A stretch of 64,000 nt of DNA from an uncultured Microscilla sp. (GTDB lineage Bacteria > Bacteroidota > Bacteroidia > Cytophagales > Microscillaceae): the NCBI RefSeq assembly GCF_947493425.1, contig NZ_CANLRP010000003.1, positions 62,001 through 126,000 on the forward strand, given 5' to 3'. A program made the translations under genes and the position numbers. This document shows, one piece after another, positions 8,307 through 17,448 of the stretch (positions are counted from its first letter, which is position 1; each line of letters opens with the position of its first letter). A model generated the notes under the pieces. It made no database searches and was not told the DNA's origin. It worked only from the letters and a program-made list of their open reading frames with translations.

Positions 8307-11300
8307 TTAATTCGCCCAATCTTTCGGAATAAAAGTAATTGGGTGTGATGAACCATTTTTTATTTTAAGAGTCTTCAAGTTATTCAACCCAGTCAAAATT
8401 TTTGTGTTACTGGAATTGGAAAGTTGTTTGATATATTTTTTTACAACTCGTAACATTTTATCCCTGCTTGCTCTGAATAACGGGCCATCGGTAATTTCTA
8501 TTATACCATGAAGGTCATCAAAAGAGTCTCTGATTAGACTTGGTAGTTTAGCCTCGCTATTGAACTTCTCTCCAATTTTCCCTAGATTCTTATTAAAATT
8601 GCTAGATGTAACCTTTTTGACTTCAGTTACAGAGTTATCAGTGTGATTTATAATATCTATTTCTATGCTAGTTTGAGGACTATGGGACATAGAGACTCTT
8701 TTGCCTTGATTTAGTAATTCAGTTGCTTCATCAAGTTCTGTTTGCCATCCAAAATTGTTGTTTTTTGAATCTGCTAGTGATCTGGTTAAAAACTCGTCTA
8801 ATTCATCTGGGTTTGAAAATCTATTACTTTTTGTAAGACTTGTTACTTTATCCATTACTTGAGAGTCGTATGCCTCTAATGCTTTCGAATTAGCAACTAT
8901 TCCATCTATGTTATTTAAATGAGTTTTGGGATTGTTAGATAAATTATTGGCTATATCAAAAGCTTTTGGATCATTTAGGTTACCAATATTTTTGATTTGA
9001 GTATTGCTTAAACCTTTACTTGTTAAATTATCAACCTTCTTTAAGATATCAAGATTCTTGTTTAAAGTCTGATCAACTCCAAGATCACTAAGTTTCTTCC
9101 ACGCCTCAATCAACCCCGGATTCCCCTTTATTGCCTTTGCGAATTTAGAATTAGGGTTTTCAGCTATCTCTTTTGCAAGTGGATAGATTTCTTTAATGTT
9201 TTTTACATCAAGTGAGTTAATATTTTTAAGAGTAATAAAATTTTGTATTTCCAATATAACATTTTGAGCATTTATATTGCCTTGTTTAATGATCAATACC
9301 ATCTGCTCAAGTACTACCCCAAAAGAGTTAAAGCGGCCAAGCAAGGCTAATTTTTTCGCCCTTAGCTTTGCTGCCCTTACAATGTTCCGCTGGACTTTAT
9401 CATCTATACTCTTAAGCCTTTTCAAACTCTTTTCAAGCCTGGCAACATTACCTGTTTTGTTAAAAGCATCAACTGCAGGGCTTATGCTTTTGATCGCAGT
9501 TTTTAACCCCGCAGCATCCAATCCAGCTCCTATCAAAGCTACAATCGCCCAAGCCATGGTAGCATCTTTTGAGTACATTTTTGCCCCATAAGCAGCATGT
9601 TTAGTCTCGTACTCCTGAAACTCGACAAAAGCATCATAAGTACTCAAGCCCAAAGCTCCTGCTCCTGCCACTGCTCCTATTGTGCCGCCGCCAAAACTTA
9701 TTACCCCTAATCCTATGGCTATAATTGCCAGTGCAACCTTGCCAAACATCTCATCAAATTCTATAGTGGCTTTACGATCCGAAATAATTTGATGATAAAT
9801 TGATCCTTTGCTAATTCCCTCATTTTTGTAGACTTGTTCAAGCAACAAATCTAACTTATAAATAAGTTTGGGGTCTTTTCTTTGTTGGTCTTCCAGAATC
9901 TTCTTTCGAATAGTTTGAACAGATTCGTAGCGGTCTGCAATATATTTCAGCATAAAATCCTGGGTAGACGATGCCGTAGTTAATCCTTCCCGGTTAAAAT
10001 CCTGGTTTTTCAGCAGTGGATGCTTTTTTCCCAACGCTTTCATTTGGTTTTCTGCCTCACTGCGTTTTTCCGAAGCATCACTACTTACACTTGCGCGCAT
10101 ACTTCTGGTAGAGGCGCTGGTATATTTATCAACCCCAAAACTCGATATATTAAACGCACTTTCACCCTTGCGAGCCTGTGTATATAAGCTTTTTGCTTTT
10201 GTTTTGGCTACTTTTTGCTCCAAGTCAGCCGCCTCAGAAGGGTTCTTGTACCTTTTTTCTTCTTTGTGCAATAGCATTTGGTAAGCATCCAATGCATCTA
10301 AAGCTACTTGATAACTTTCTTTTACAAAAGCTCGCTCAAATGCTTGAATATCTTTCTCAAATGTTTGAATACTAGAATAGCCTCCACTTTTTAGAAGCGA
10401 CTCCAACTGCCCTTCTACCAAAGCGTACGCTTTGTTCTCAGTTAACCCTGGATTATGAGAATCAAGAGAACGACGATCTGTGTTTATTTTATATTTGTTT
10501 AACTTTTTGTATTGGCGATATTTTAGGTAGGCAGCCTCCATACCTTTGAGCCTCCCTTTAAGCCTATTCCGTTGAAGCTTTTCTTCCAATCTACGTTCTT
10601 GCTCACTTCCAGGTCCATCAAAGGTAGCAGTAATCCATGCTGTTTTACCAAACCAAGCAGTCGACAACATTTGCCCTACCCTCATGATCCCCATTGATTC
10701 CTGGTTTACCGGGCTTGTATCTGTGTTAGTGTCTATAATTTCCCCAGTGGTTTCATCTATCAAAAACATTTGATGGTGCGTGGCTTGCTTATTATGCTCA
10801 ATCCGAAGAATTTTTTCACTTTGCTTGCCCACATACACTTCCCTATAGCCTCGCATGAGCACCTCTGCCTTGATGTCCCCAAAACGGTTAAAATAGGTTT
10901 TTAACCAAGTGTCCATCTCTGTGGCAAGTTGACCTAATGGCCAGTACTGAGGGGGATATTTTTTGATTAGTGCCTTCATATACACCTGAAGCTGTTGCAA
11001 TTGAGCACTTTTGCGGGGATCGTAGCTACTACCTGTTGACCCAACTTTTTTTTCCAGTCCGAATAAATAGGATCGAAGGTCTACCTGCCACCCTGACATT
11101 GCCGAAGATTGGGTCATATATAGCTTGAAACCAAGGTAATATTTAGAGACCATTTGGGTTACTTCGGTCAAACTCACCTCGCTGTCTTGCTGAAAAAATC
11201 GCGTGAGTAAATCTATCAACTCCTCTACAATAGGAAGGGCTTGTGTTTTGGGTGGAATAAAGGCAGGTGTAACCGCCGGAAGTTGTTTAAGCCCCTGGGT

Positions 11301-11522
11301 GTTTTGGGGAATGTGAAAAGGGGGAGATACTGCGGGCAAAGAAATTGGCGAATCTCCAGAGGTAGAGGCGTATTTCATTTGGGGGTATGCTTCGACGGCA
11401 GGGAAAGAAGTTGGCCTGTCTTTATGCATGGGAGACTGATACCCTTTGACGTCTACATTAGCAGACGAAGGTCTTTTGTTGTTTTTTTGTTGAGAAGGCG
11501 TCTTGTCGAAAGATTTACTCAT
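8307..11522 (-). CDS. Large polymorphic toxin with PD-(D/E)XK-like C-terminus
   Basis: The 1071 residues form a modular protein. Residues 1-100 are disordered and rich in Ser, Pro and Gln, with three PAV motifs (FPAVEAY, LPAVSPPF, LPAVTPAF). Residues 100-560 are long helices with many charged residues. A glycine/alanine-rich hydrophobic stretch at about 590-690 (GLGVISFGGGTIGAVAGAGA) looks like a membrane-inserting or translocation part. An Asn/Lys/Leu-rich helical spacer follows. The tip has Glu954, Asp956, Glu967 and Lys969 (EIDII then TEVKK), the spacing of PD-(D/E)XK nucleases. There is no signal peptide, so delivery by a contractile injection or similar apparatus is plausible, but no such genes are in the window. 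The immunity candidate follows at once. Confidence 0.7.
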   Translation of the reverse strand: MSKSFDKTPSQQKNNKRPSSANVDVKGYQSPMHKDRPTSFPAVEAYPQMKYASTSGDSPISLPAVSPPFHIPQNTQGLKQLPAVTPAFIPPKTQALPIVEELIDLLTRFFQQDSEVSLTEVTQMVSKYYLGFKLYMTQSSAMSGWQVDLRSYLFGLEKKVGSTGSSYDPRKSAQLQQLQVYMKALIKKYPPQYWPLGQLATEMDTWLKTYFNRFGDIKAEVLMRGYREVYVGKQSEKILRIEHNKQATHHQMFLIDETTGEIIDTNTDTSPVNQESMGIMRVGQMLSTAWFGKTAWITATFDGPGSEQERRLEEKLQRNRLKGRLKGMEAAYLKYRQYKKLNKYKINTDRRSLDSHNPGLTENKAYALVEGQLESLLKSGGYSSIQTFEKDIQAFERAFVKESYQVALDALDAYQMLLHKEEKRYKNPSEAADLEQKVAKTKAKSLYTQARKGESAFNISSFGVDKYTSASTRSMRASVSSDASEKRSEAENQMKALGKKHPLLKNQDFNREGLTTASSTQDFMLKYIADRYESVQTIRKKILEDQQRKDPKLIYKLDLLLEQVYKNEGISKGSIYHQIISDRKATIEFDEMFGKVALAIIAIGLGVISFGGGTIGAVAGAGALGLSTYDAFVEFQEYETKHAAYGAKMYSKDATMAWAIVALIGAGLDAAGLKTAIKSISPAVDAFNKTGNVARLEKSLKRLKSIDDKVQRNIVRAAKLRAKKLALLGRFNSFGVVLEQMVLIIKQGNINAQNVILEIQNFITLKNINSLDVKNIKEIYPLAKEIAENPNSKFAKAIKGNPGLIEAWKKLSDLGVDQTLNKNLDILKKVDNLTSKGLSNTQIKNIGNLNDPKAFDIANNLSNNPKTHLNNIDGIVANSKALEAYDSQVMDKVTSLTKSNRFSNPDELDEFLTRSLADSKNNNFGWQTELDEATELLNQGKRVSMSHSPQTSIEIDIINHTDNSVTEVKKVTSSNFNKNLGKIGEKFNSEAKLPSLIRDSFDDLHGIIEITDGPLFRASRDKMLRVVKKYIKQLSNSSNTKILTGLNNLKTLKIKNGSSHPITFIPKDWAN

Positions 11523-12105
11523 AATTTTAATAAACTTGACCTCTTCCCAAGATACGTTTTTTTTATTATTTATGGCTTCTTTGTAGATATTTTCTTCGTG
11601 GACATAAGTAGCAGCAAGTCCTTAGATGCCGATGAATATCGGTGCAATTAGCTATAAGCTACAAGTAAAGACAACTCTCTCATAATATGATAGTTATACT
11701 TGCATATTAGGTATATTTAATTTTGTCTTGGGACATAGCACTTATTTAACTTTGGCTAAAATTGCTTCTTTTGCTGTGTAGTTGCCTGATGTATTTTATT
11801 GATTATTTTGCCTATAGTATCAAACCTGCATTCAAAACATTACACAAGCAGGCAGTCATTTTGAGGCTCCGTTATTTATGTGTTCTCATATTTGCAATTA
11901 AGAGAGTGTTAGGTGGGTAACCCAAAGCCATTTTTACATAGTCGTATGGCACCAACCAGTTATACATTGAACGAGATAAAATACCGGTTTTGATTGGTCA
12001 GTTTAAAAGATCCCCTTGCGCAACAAGCATAACAATCAGAGAAGCGGAACAATAGAATTACTAGTTTTTGGTTAACCAGGCCGTTCAAAGTATATACAAC
12101 ACCCA
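11523..12105. other. Gene-free stretch upstream of the toxin
   Basis: 583 bases between the toxin start and the ABC exporter stop. It should carry the toxin promoter, but no exact TAnnTTTG was found on the minus strand. It contains the dispersed repeat at 11615-11645. Confidence 0.5.
11615..11645 (+). repeat. CAAGTCCTTAGAT repeat family, copy 1
   Basis: 31 bases starting CAAGTCCTTAGATGCCGATG and ending ATCGGTGC. CCGAT and ATCGG can form a small hairpin. Matching copies are at 36903-36933 (minus) and 59193-59223 (plus), all intergenic. Confidence 0.75.
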
Positions 12106-13893
12106 CTACTTCACCCCTTCTTCGGTTTGCAATTGCTTGTCATACAGCTCTTTATACGCCCCATTTTGTTTAATCAACTCCTCGTGGTTACCTTGCTCTA
12201 CAATCACCCCATCGTCGAGCACTAAAATCTTATCAGCCAGCTTTGCCGACGATACCCGGTGCGAGATAATGATAGAAGTACGGTCTTGCATGATGCGCTT
12301 AAGGCTATTCAAAATCGCGTTTTCTGTCTTAGTATCTACCGCCGAAAGGCTGTCGTCCAAAATCAAAATTTTGGGCTCACGTACAATGGCGCGGGCAATA
12401 GACAAACGCTGCTTTTGTCCTCCCGAAAGGGTAATGCCCCGCTCGCCAATGCGGGTGTCGTATTGATGCTTGAAATCTAAAATATTATGGTGCAAATCAG
12501 CATCTTTGGCAGCTTGTTCTACTTGTGCTTGGGTAAGCCCACTGGTGCCAAAAGTAATATTGTCTTTGATGCTGTCAGAAAACAAAAATACATCTTGAGG
12601 CACATAGCCAATTTGTTGGCGCAAAGCGGGTATGTTATAGTCTTTGATGTTGCGTCCGTCTATCAACACCTCGCCCTGGTGAGTGTCGTACATACGGGTG
12701 ACCAATGCTGCCACCGTACTTTTGCCCGACCCAGTCGTGCCCAAAATAGCCAGCGTTTCTCCACTTTTGATGTCAAACGACACTTTTTTCAAGGCATTGA
12801 TGCCCGAATCGGGGTAAATAAAGTCAACGTTTTTAAAACTAATTTCACCCACAACTTCAGCTTCTATGTTTTTTTCTGAGATAATGTCCGTCTTGGTTTT
12901 CAAAAACTCATTGATGCGTTTTTGCGACGCTGCCGCCCTTTGGGTAATGCTGGTGATCCAGCCCAATGCGGCCACTGGCCAGGTAAGCATATTGACATAC
13001 ATAATAAACTCTGCCACATTGCCCGCCGTAATAGAACCGTTCATTACCCCAATGCCTCCAATATATATCACCAATACACTGCTGAGCCCAATCAGACTTA
13101 TAATCAAAGGGAAAAATAAAGCCTGAACCTTGGCTAACCCTAAACTCTTTTGGCGGTAATCTTCGCTGGCGGCGTCAAAGTTTTTGGCAGAATCCTGCTC
13201 TCTTACAAATGCTTTGAGTACCCTGATTCCGGAAAAAGCTTCTTGCACAAAAGTAGACAAGCCCGAAAGACTTTTTTGAATTTCTTCAGAGCGTCGGTTA
13301 ATAATGTTATTGACATAATAAATACTGATAGACAGAAAGGGGAGGGGCAATAAAGTAAATAGGGCAAGTTTGGTGTCTACCATAAACATATAGGTGATGA
13401 CCATAATACACAATGTACTCAGGTTGATGCCATACATAATGGCAGGTCCCAAATACATCCTTACCTGGCTTACATCCTCTGAGATACGCGCCATCAAATC
13501 GCCCGTGTTGTTTTTGCGGTAAAAGCTCAGCGGCAAAGTTTGGTAATGCTCGTAAATTTCATTTTTAAGGTCATACTCTATATGGCGCGACATCACGATC
13601 ATAGTTTGGCGCACCAAAAACAAAAAGAACCCGCGAATAAGTACCATCACCAGAATAAGTGCCCCATACAGCAATACTGTAGAAGCAAACATCCCATACA
13701 TTTGAGTTTGGGCGTCAAATCCACTATACAATATATAAATATCAATAGACTCTTTGATCAGGTCAAAGGCATGCCTTACAATTTGGGCAGGCAGAATGCT
13801 AAAAAAATTGGAGATGATTATAAAGATAGTACCTAGTATGAGGTGGTACTTATATTTAAGCAAATATTTATTCAGATAGCTTAATTCTTTCAT
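12106..13893 (-). CDS. ABC exporter half-transporter (MsbA/BmrC-like)
   Basis: The 595 residues fuse a six-helix membrane domain (about 10-320) with a nucleotide-binding domain (about 340-590), so it works as a dimer in the inner membrane and exports a lipid, drug or peptide. The NBD has Walker A GTTGSGKST (about 382), signature LSGGQKQR (about 484) and Walker B LILDDSLSAVD. The residue after the Walker B Asp is Asp rather than the catalytic Glu. That substitution is known from the degenerate half of heterodimers such as BmrC. A partner with the normal Glu would then be expected, but none is adjacent. Substrate is unknown. The ATG at 13893 gives a normal N-terminus. Confidence 0.88.
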   Translation of the reverse strand: MKELSYLNKYLLKYKYHLILGTIFIIISNFFSILPAQIVRHAFDLIKESIDIYILYSGFDAQTQMYGMFASTVLLYGALILVMVLIRGFFLFLVRQTMIVMSRHIEYDLKNEIYEHYQTLPLSFYRKNNTGDLMARISEDVSQVRMYLGPAIMYGINLSTLCIMVITYMFMVDTKLALFTLLPLPFLSISIYYVNNIINRRSEEIQKSLSGLSTFVQEAFSGIRVLKAFVREQDSAKNFDAASEDYRQKSLGLAKVQALFFPLIISLIGLSSVLVIYIGGIGVMNGSITAGNVAEFIMYVNMLTWPVAALGWITSITQRAAASQKRINEFLKTKTDIISEKNIEAEVVGEISFKNVDFIYPDSGINALKKVSFDIKSGETLAILGTTGSGKSTVAALVTRMYDTHQGEVLIDGRNIKDYNIPALRQQIGYVPQDVFLFSDSIKDNITFGTSGLTQAQVEQAAKDADLHHNILDFKHQYDTRIGERGITLSGGQKQRLSIARAIVREPKILILDDSLSAVDTKTENAILNSLKRIMQDRTSIIISHRVSSAKLADKILVLDDGVIVEQGNHEELIKQNGAYKELYDKQLQTEEGVK

Positions 13894-14532
13894 TCTTATA
13901 CAAATGATTAATTACGAGTTGCGAATGAGCATGAATTGCTGATAAATACGCAGTTCCACTCATTAGTTGTATTTGGTCAAGTAAACGTTGGTTTTATAAG
14001 CTCTTTGTTTTGTGGCAGAGTGTAAGCACACAAAGTGTCGCTATAAATTACTTCAAAAATCATAAAACCAGCATCATGTCCATTGCTTGAACGTTGTATG
14101 CCTGCCCAACCAAGATCAAATGTAGACTTATAATCTGATATAATAAAGTAATTGGGTTGAGACTTACCCTATAACCCGGTATGGTTGAGAATGGTTCATA
14201 TAAAAGGCATCTGACAGCCATATATTTTGGCAAAAAAAATAAAAAAAACACGTTTTTTTGTTGAAAAACTCTACCAAAGTAGTTTTTATAGATACTTGTA
14301 TTTTCTTCTTTTTTTATAACTATATATAGAATTTGTTGAATAAAAATTTGGCTTTTTATCAAAAGGCTTCTCTTGACAAGCTGTTCAGATACGCCCCGAT
14401 GTGTTGCCAAATGGAGCCTAAAGCCCTGTAAAGCATTACGATATAGTGGAAAGATGCCACAAAAACACTAATTTTGTCCGGTTAAAAATATATAGAAAGT
14501 ACATTGTTACACAATTCAATTATTGTCATATT
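13894..14532. other. Divergent intergenic region
   Basis: 639 bases between the ABC exporter start and leucine dehydrogenase. It should hold both promoters. A -7 motif is seen at 14469-14476. A 116-codon minus-strand frame at 14060-14410 starts with TTG and has low-complexity content, so it is not accepted as a gene. Confidence 0.5.
14469..14476 (+). promoter_or_regulatory. Candidate -7 promoter element of leucine dehydrogenase
   Basis: TAATTTTG matches TAnnTTTG exactly, 57 bases before the ATG at 14533. No TTG lies at the expected -33 distance. Confidence 0.35.
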
Positions 14533-15624
14533 ATGAGCGAAACAACATTTCAGGAAGGCTCAGTCTTTGGGCAGGTTGTAAAGAACGAACACGAACAAGT
14601 GGTTTTTTGCTACGATAAAGCAAGCGGACTGAAAGCTATTATTGCGGTTCACAATACTGTATTAGGACCCGCAGCTGGTGGAACCCGCATGTGGATGTAT
14701 AAAAATGAAGCAGATGCACTGAATGATGTGTTGAGGCTTTCGCGTGGTATGACACTCAAAAACTCAGTGGCAGGCATTAACCTGGGAGGGGGTAAAGCTG
14801 TCATTATTGGTAACTCACGCACCGATAAATCAGAAGCGTTGTTTCGGTCTTTTGGTAAATATGTAAACAGCCTTGCCGGTAAATATATCACTGCCGAAGA
14901 TGTAGGCATTGGAACATCTGACATGGAGTATGTGGGCATGGAAACCGAGCATGTGTCTGGTTTGCCCGAAAGTATGGGAGGAGGGGGAGATCCTTCGCCT
15001 GTAACTGCCTACGGGGTATACCTTGGCATGAAAGCCAGCGCCAAAAAAGCCTATGGCTCTGACAGCCTCACAGGTAAAAAAGTATCGGTGCAAGGGGTAG
15101 GGCATGTAGGCGAGCATTTGGTAGAGCGACTTACCAACGAAAATGCTACAGTATACATATCAGATATTAATGAAGATAGCCTAAAGCGGGTCTCAGAAAA
15201 GTTTGGCGCTACTGTAGTCAACAAAGATGAAATTTATGATTTAGATGTAGATATTTACGCCCCTTGTGCTTTGGGAGCTACCGTCAATGACGACACTTTG
15301 CAACGTTTGAAGTGTGACATTGTGGCGGGAGCTGCTAACAACCAACTCAGGGATGAAACAGTACATGCAGATGCCTGCAAAGACAAAAATATTATTTATG
15401 CACCCGATTTCTTGATTAACTCGGGAGGAATTATTAATGTATATTATGAGATCATCAAAAGTTACAACCGTGACCGTGCTTTTGCTCATACCGAAAAAAT
15501 ATACGATACTACTTTAGAGTTATTTAAAAAAGCGGAAGAAGAAAATATCAATACCCATGAAGCGGCTGTACGTATAGCCCTAAAGCGTATTGAAGATGTG
15601 GGTCGCCTAAAAACGACATTTTAA
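14533..15624 (+). CDS. Leucine (branched-chain amino acid) dehydrogenase
   Basis: Oxidatively deaminates leucine, valine or isoleucine to the 2-oxo acid with NAD. In Bacteroidota this feeds branched-chain fatty-acid precursors. The 363 residues match leucine dehydrogenase length. Motifs are AAGGTRMW (47-54), MTLKNSVAGINLGGGKA with Lys76 and Lys88 of the active site, and the dinucleotide motif VQGVGHVGEHL. I start at ATG 14533 (MSETTFQ), not at a GTG 87 bases upstream whose added 29 residues look like non-coding translation. Valine or phenylalanine dehydrogenase are alternatives within the same family. Confidence 0.9.
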   Translation: MSETTFQEGSVFGQVVKNEHEQVVFCYDKASGLKAIIAVHNTVLGPAAGGTRMWMYKNEADALNDVLRLSRGMTLKNSVAGINLGGGKAVIIGNSRTDKSEALFRSFGKYVNSLAGKYITAEDVGIGTSDMEYVGMETEHVSGLPESMGGGGDPSPVTAYGVYLGMKASAKKAYGSDSLTGKKVSVQGVGHVGEHLVERLTNENATVYISDINEDSLKRVSEKFGATVVNKDEIYDLDVDIYAPCALGATVNDDTLQRLKCDIVAGAANNQLRDETVHADACKDKNIIYAPDFLINSGGIINVYYEIIKSYNRDRAFAHTEKIYDTTLELFKKAEEENINTHEAAVRIALKRIEDVGRLKTTF

Positions 15625-15704
15625 TTTACATAAGATAAGCAGTTAGTTTGTCATTATTGTGTATTTTTGGCAAACTAACCGCGACTCTTGAGAAAATCAC
15701 CGAA

Positions 15705-17126
15705 ATGCTGAACAGAAGATATCTAAGGATAAAAGTAATGCAGGGCTTGTATGCCCTCGAACACTCCCGTAATGCCAACTACCTGCTCTCTCTTGATCTG
15801 ATAGAAAAACAGTTCGATACTCGATTTAGCCAACTTGCCGAAGATGAAAAGCAAGTAGGGTGGATATTTGAAAAAAACTACCAAAGAAAGCCCGAAAACA
15901 TACAAATAGGCAAAAAACTGCCTGAGAAAGTAAGGCAATTGGCACTGGATATTTTAGATGCCTACTGGAACAGCGATGAACAAGAAGCGTTGCAAGAGCA
16001 AAAGTTTGCCCCTTTGTTGCAGCAAGTACGAGCGTCATACAAAGAAGACAACGATGCATTGACCGAAGAGAAGAAAAACATCATAGCTGTTTTTAAAGAG
16101 GTATACCAGCAAGAACAGCCCACCATTGATGTTGACGCGTCTGACGTATCGAAAAAAACGTTGGTAAAAGCTATAGACATTTACCACAACAAGCTGCAGG
16201 AAGATATAAAAAACCTGGAAGCACGTTTGTTGCAGCAGTCAAGAATTATTTATACCAACTACCTGATTGGCTTGATATGGGTAACCGAGATAGCCGAACT
16301 GGTAAACCTCGAAAAGGCAGCCAAAGCCAGTAGTTTGTTAAAAACCCCTATTTTTGAGGGTGACTATAAGATGGGGCAAAATGTAGTTTGCCAAACATTG
16401 AAAAACAGTGACGCGCTAAAACTTGCCAAAGAGCAACGTAAAATAGATGATGCTGCTTTGCGTACCACGGTGCGGGAATTGTACAAAAAGGTAATCAAAG
16501 AAGACGAAGAGTACATTAATTACCAGAAATTAGGGCAAAATAATGCAGAAGACGATAAAAAAATCGTCAATCATATTCTGAAAAATATTATCTTTAAACA
16601 TGAAATTACCAACTCGTATTTCGAGGAGTTGGATTTGAGTTGGTCTGAAAACCGAAAGGTAGTACAAAGTATGGCTGTAAAAACAATTAAAGCCATTATG
16701 GGAGACACCGAAGAGGAAGAAAGTGAGGCAGAAGAAACGGAAACAACGATCAACAAAAACTTTGAACTTTCGCCATTGTCTAAAAACTGGGACGAAGATG
16801 TAGTTTTTTACAAAAACCTCTATAACTTTAACGTAGAAGGTAACCAAAGGTATGAGGACATTATTGCCAAAAAAACCAAAAACTGGGACATTGAGCGCCT
16901 GGCGCTGATAGACAAAGTGATTTTGAAAATGGCGATTTGTGAAATGATCAACTTTTATAGTATTCCTGTAAAAGTGACCATCAACGAATACATAGAATTG
17001 GCAAAAACCTATAGTACACCCAAGAGTAAAAAGTTTGTCAACGGGTTGCTTGATTCTATTGCTCAGGATTTGATAGAGCAGGGCGATATCAAAAAGAGTG
17101 GACGTGGATTGATGGATAATAAGTAA
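15705..17126 (+). CDS. nusB: Transcription antitermination factor NusB, extended form
   Basis: NusB binds boxA RNA with S10 to prevent premature termination, mainly of rRNA operons. The C-terminal 140 or so residues carry the NusB fold, with YEDIIAKKTKNWDIERLALI, then KMAICEMINFYSIPVKVTIN and AKTYSTPKSKKFVNG. The N-terminus MLNRRYLRIKVMQGLYALEH is also typical. The total of 473 residues is far above the roughly 150 of E. coli NusB. Bacteroidota forms are known to be longer, but the charged middle (about 90-330) is large even so. ATG 15705 is preferred over a TTG at 15648. It starts a plus-strand run continuing to coaE. Confidence 0.88.
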   Translation: MLNRRYLRIKVMQGLYALEHSRNANYLLSLDLIEKQFDTRFSQLAEDEKQVGWIFEKNYQRKPENIQIGKKLPEKVRQLALDILDAYWNSDEQEALQEQKFAPLLQQVRASYKEDNDALTEEKKNIIAVFKEVYQQEQPTIDVDASDVSKKTLVKAIDIYHNKLQEDIKNLEARLLQQSRIIYTNYLIGLIWVTEIAELVNLEKAAKASSLLKTPIFEGDYKMGQNVVCQTLKNSDALKLAKEQRKIDDAALRTTVRELYKKVIKEDEEYINYQKLGQNNAEDDKKIVNHILKNIIFKHEITNSYFEELDLSWSENRKVVQSMAVKTIKAIMGDTEEEESEAEETETTINKNFELSPLSKNWDEDVVFYKNLYNFNVEGNQRYEDIIAKKTKNWDIERLALIDKVILKMAICEMINFYSIPVKVTINEYIELAKTYSTPKSKKFVNGLLDSIAQDLIEQGDIKKSGRGLMDNK

Positions 17127-17145
17127 AAGACATCTATAAACTGAA

Positions 17146-17448
17146 ATGATTATGAGTAAATTAGCGAGCGCAATTACTGCTTTTGTTGCAGGTACTGCCG
17201 TAGGTGCAGCTGTTGGTATTTTGTATGCGCCTGAAGAAGGAAACAAAACCAGAGACAAACTCACTTATCGTTTGTCTAAACTTAAAGATAAAGTTGCCCA
17301 ACTTACCGAAGAATTGACTCAAGGAAAGGAAGAAATTACCAGTGAGGCTAAGATTCAAGGCAAAAAAGTAGTGGGTGACCTGGAAGCAAGAGTACAAGAC
17401 TTAAACAAAGAGTTTGAGGAGTTGACCAAGCAAATAAGAAAAGATTAA
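17146..17448 (+). CDS. YtxH-domain protein
   Basis: A 100-residue protein with a glycine/alanine-rich membrane segment (about 5-25, TAFVAGTAVGAAVGILYAP), the APEEGNKTR signature of YtxH proteins, then an amphipathic coiled coil to the end. YtxH proteins are small membrane-associated proteins linked to stress in Firmicutes. The role here is unknown. The start could be ATG 17146 or ATG 17152. It lies 19 bases after nusB, so it is probably co-transcribed. Confidence 0.8.
   Translation: MIMSKLASAITAFVAGTAVGAAVGILYAPEEGNKTRDKLTYRLSKLKDKVAQLTEELTQGKEEITSEAKIQGKKVVGDLEARVQDLNKEFEELTKQIRKD

Noticed and set aside
8278-8319. TTG-started extension of the immunity candidate overlapping the toxin
   Set aside because: An ATG at 8277 gives a better N-terminus, though translational coupling from TTG is not excluded.
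11241-11651. Plus-strand frame of 136 codons at the toxin start
   Set aside because: Cys/Arg/Phe-rich antisense translation of the Pro/Ser-rich toxin N-terminus.
14060-14410. Minus-strand frame of 116 codons upstream of leucine dehydrogenase
   Set aside because: TTG start, low-complexity Phe/Lys/Ile content and no motif.
14446-14532. GTG-started N-terminal extension of leucine dehydrogenase
   Set aside because: The extra 29 residues resemble non-coding translation, and the family starts at the later ATG.
16530-17264. 244-codon minus-strand frame over nusB
   Set aside because: Complete antisense overlap with a confident gene, and no domain.
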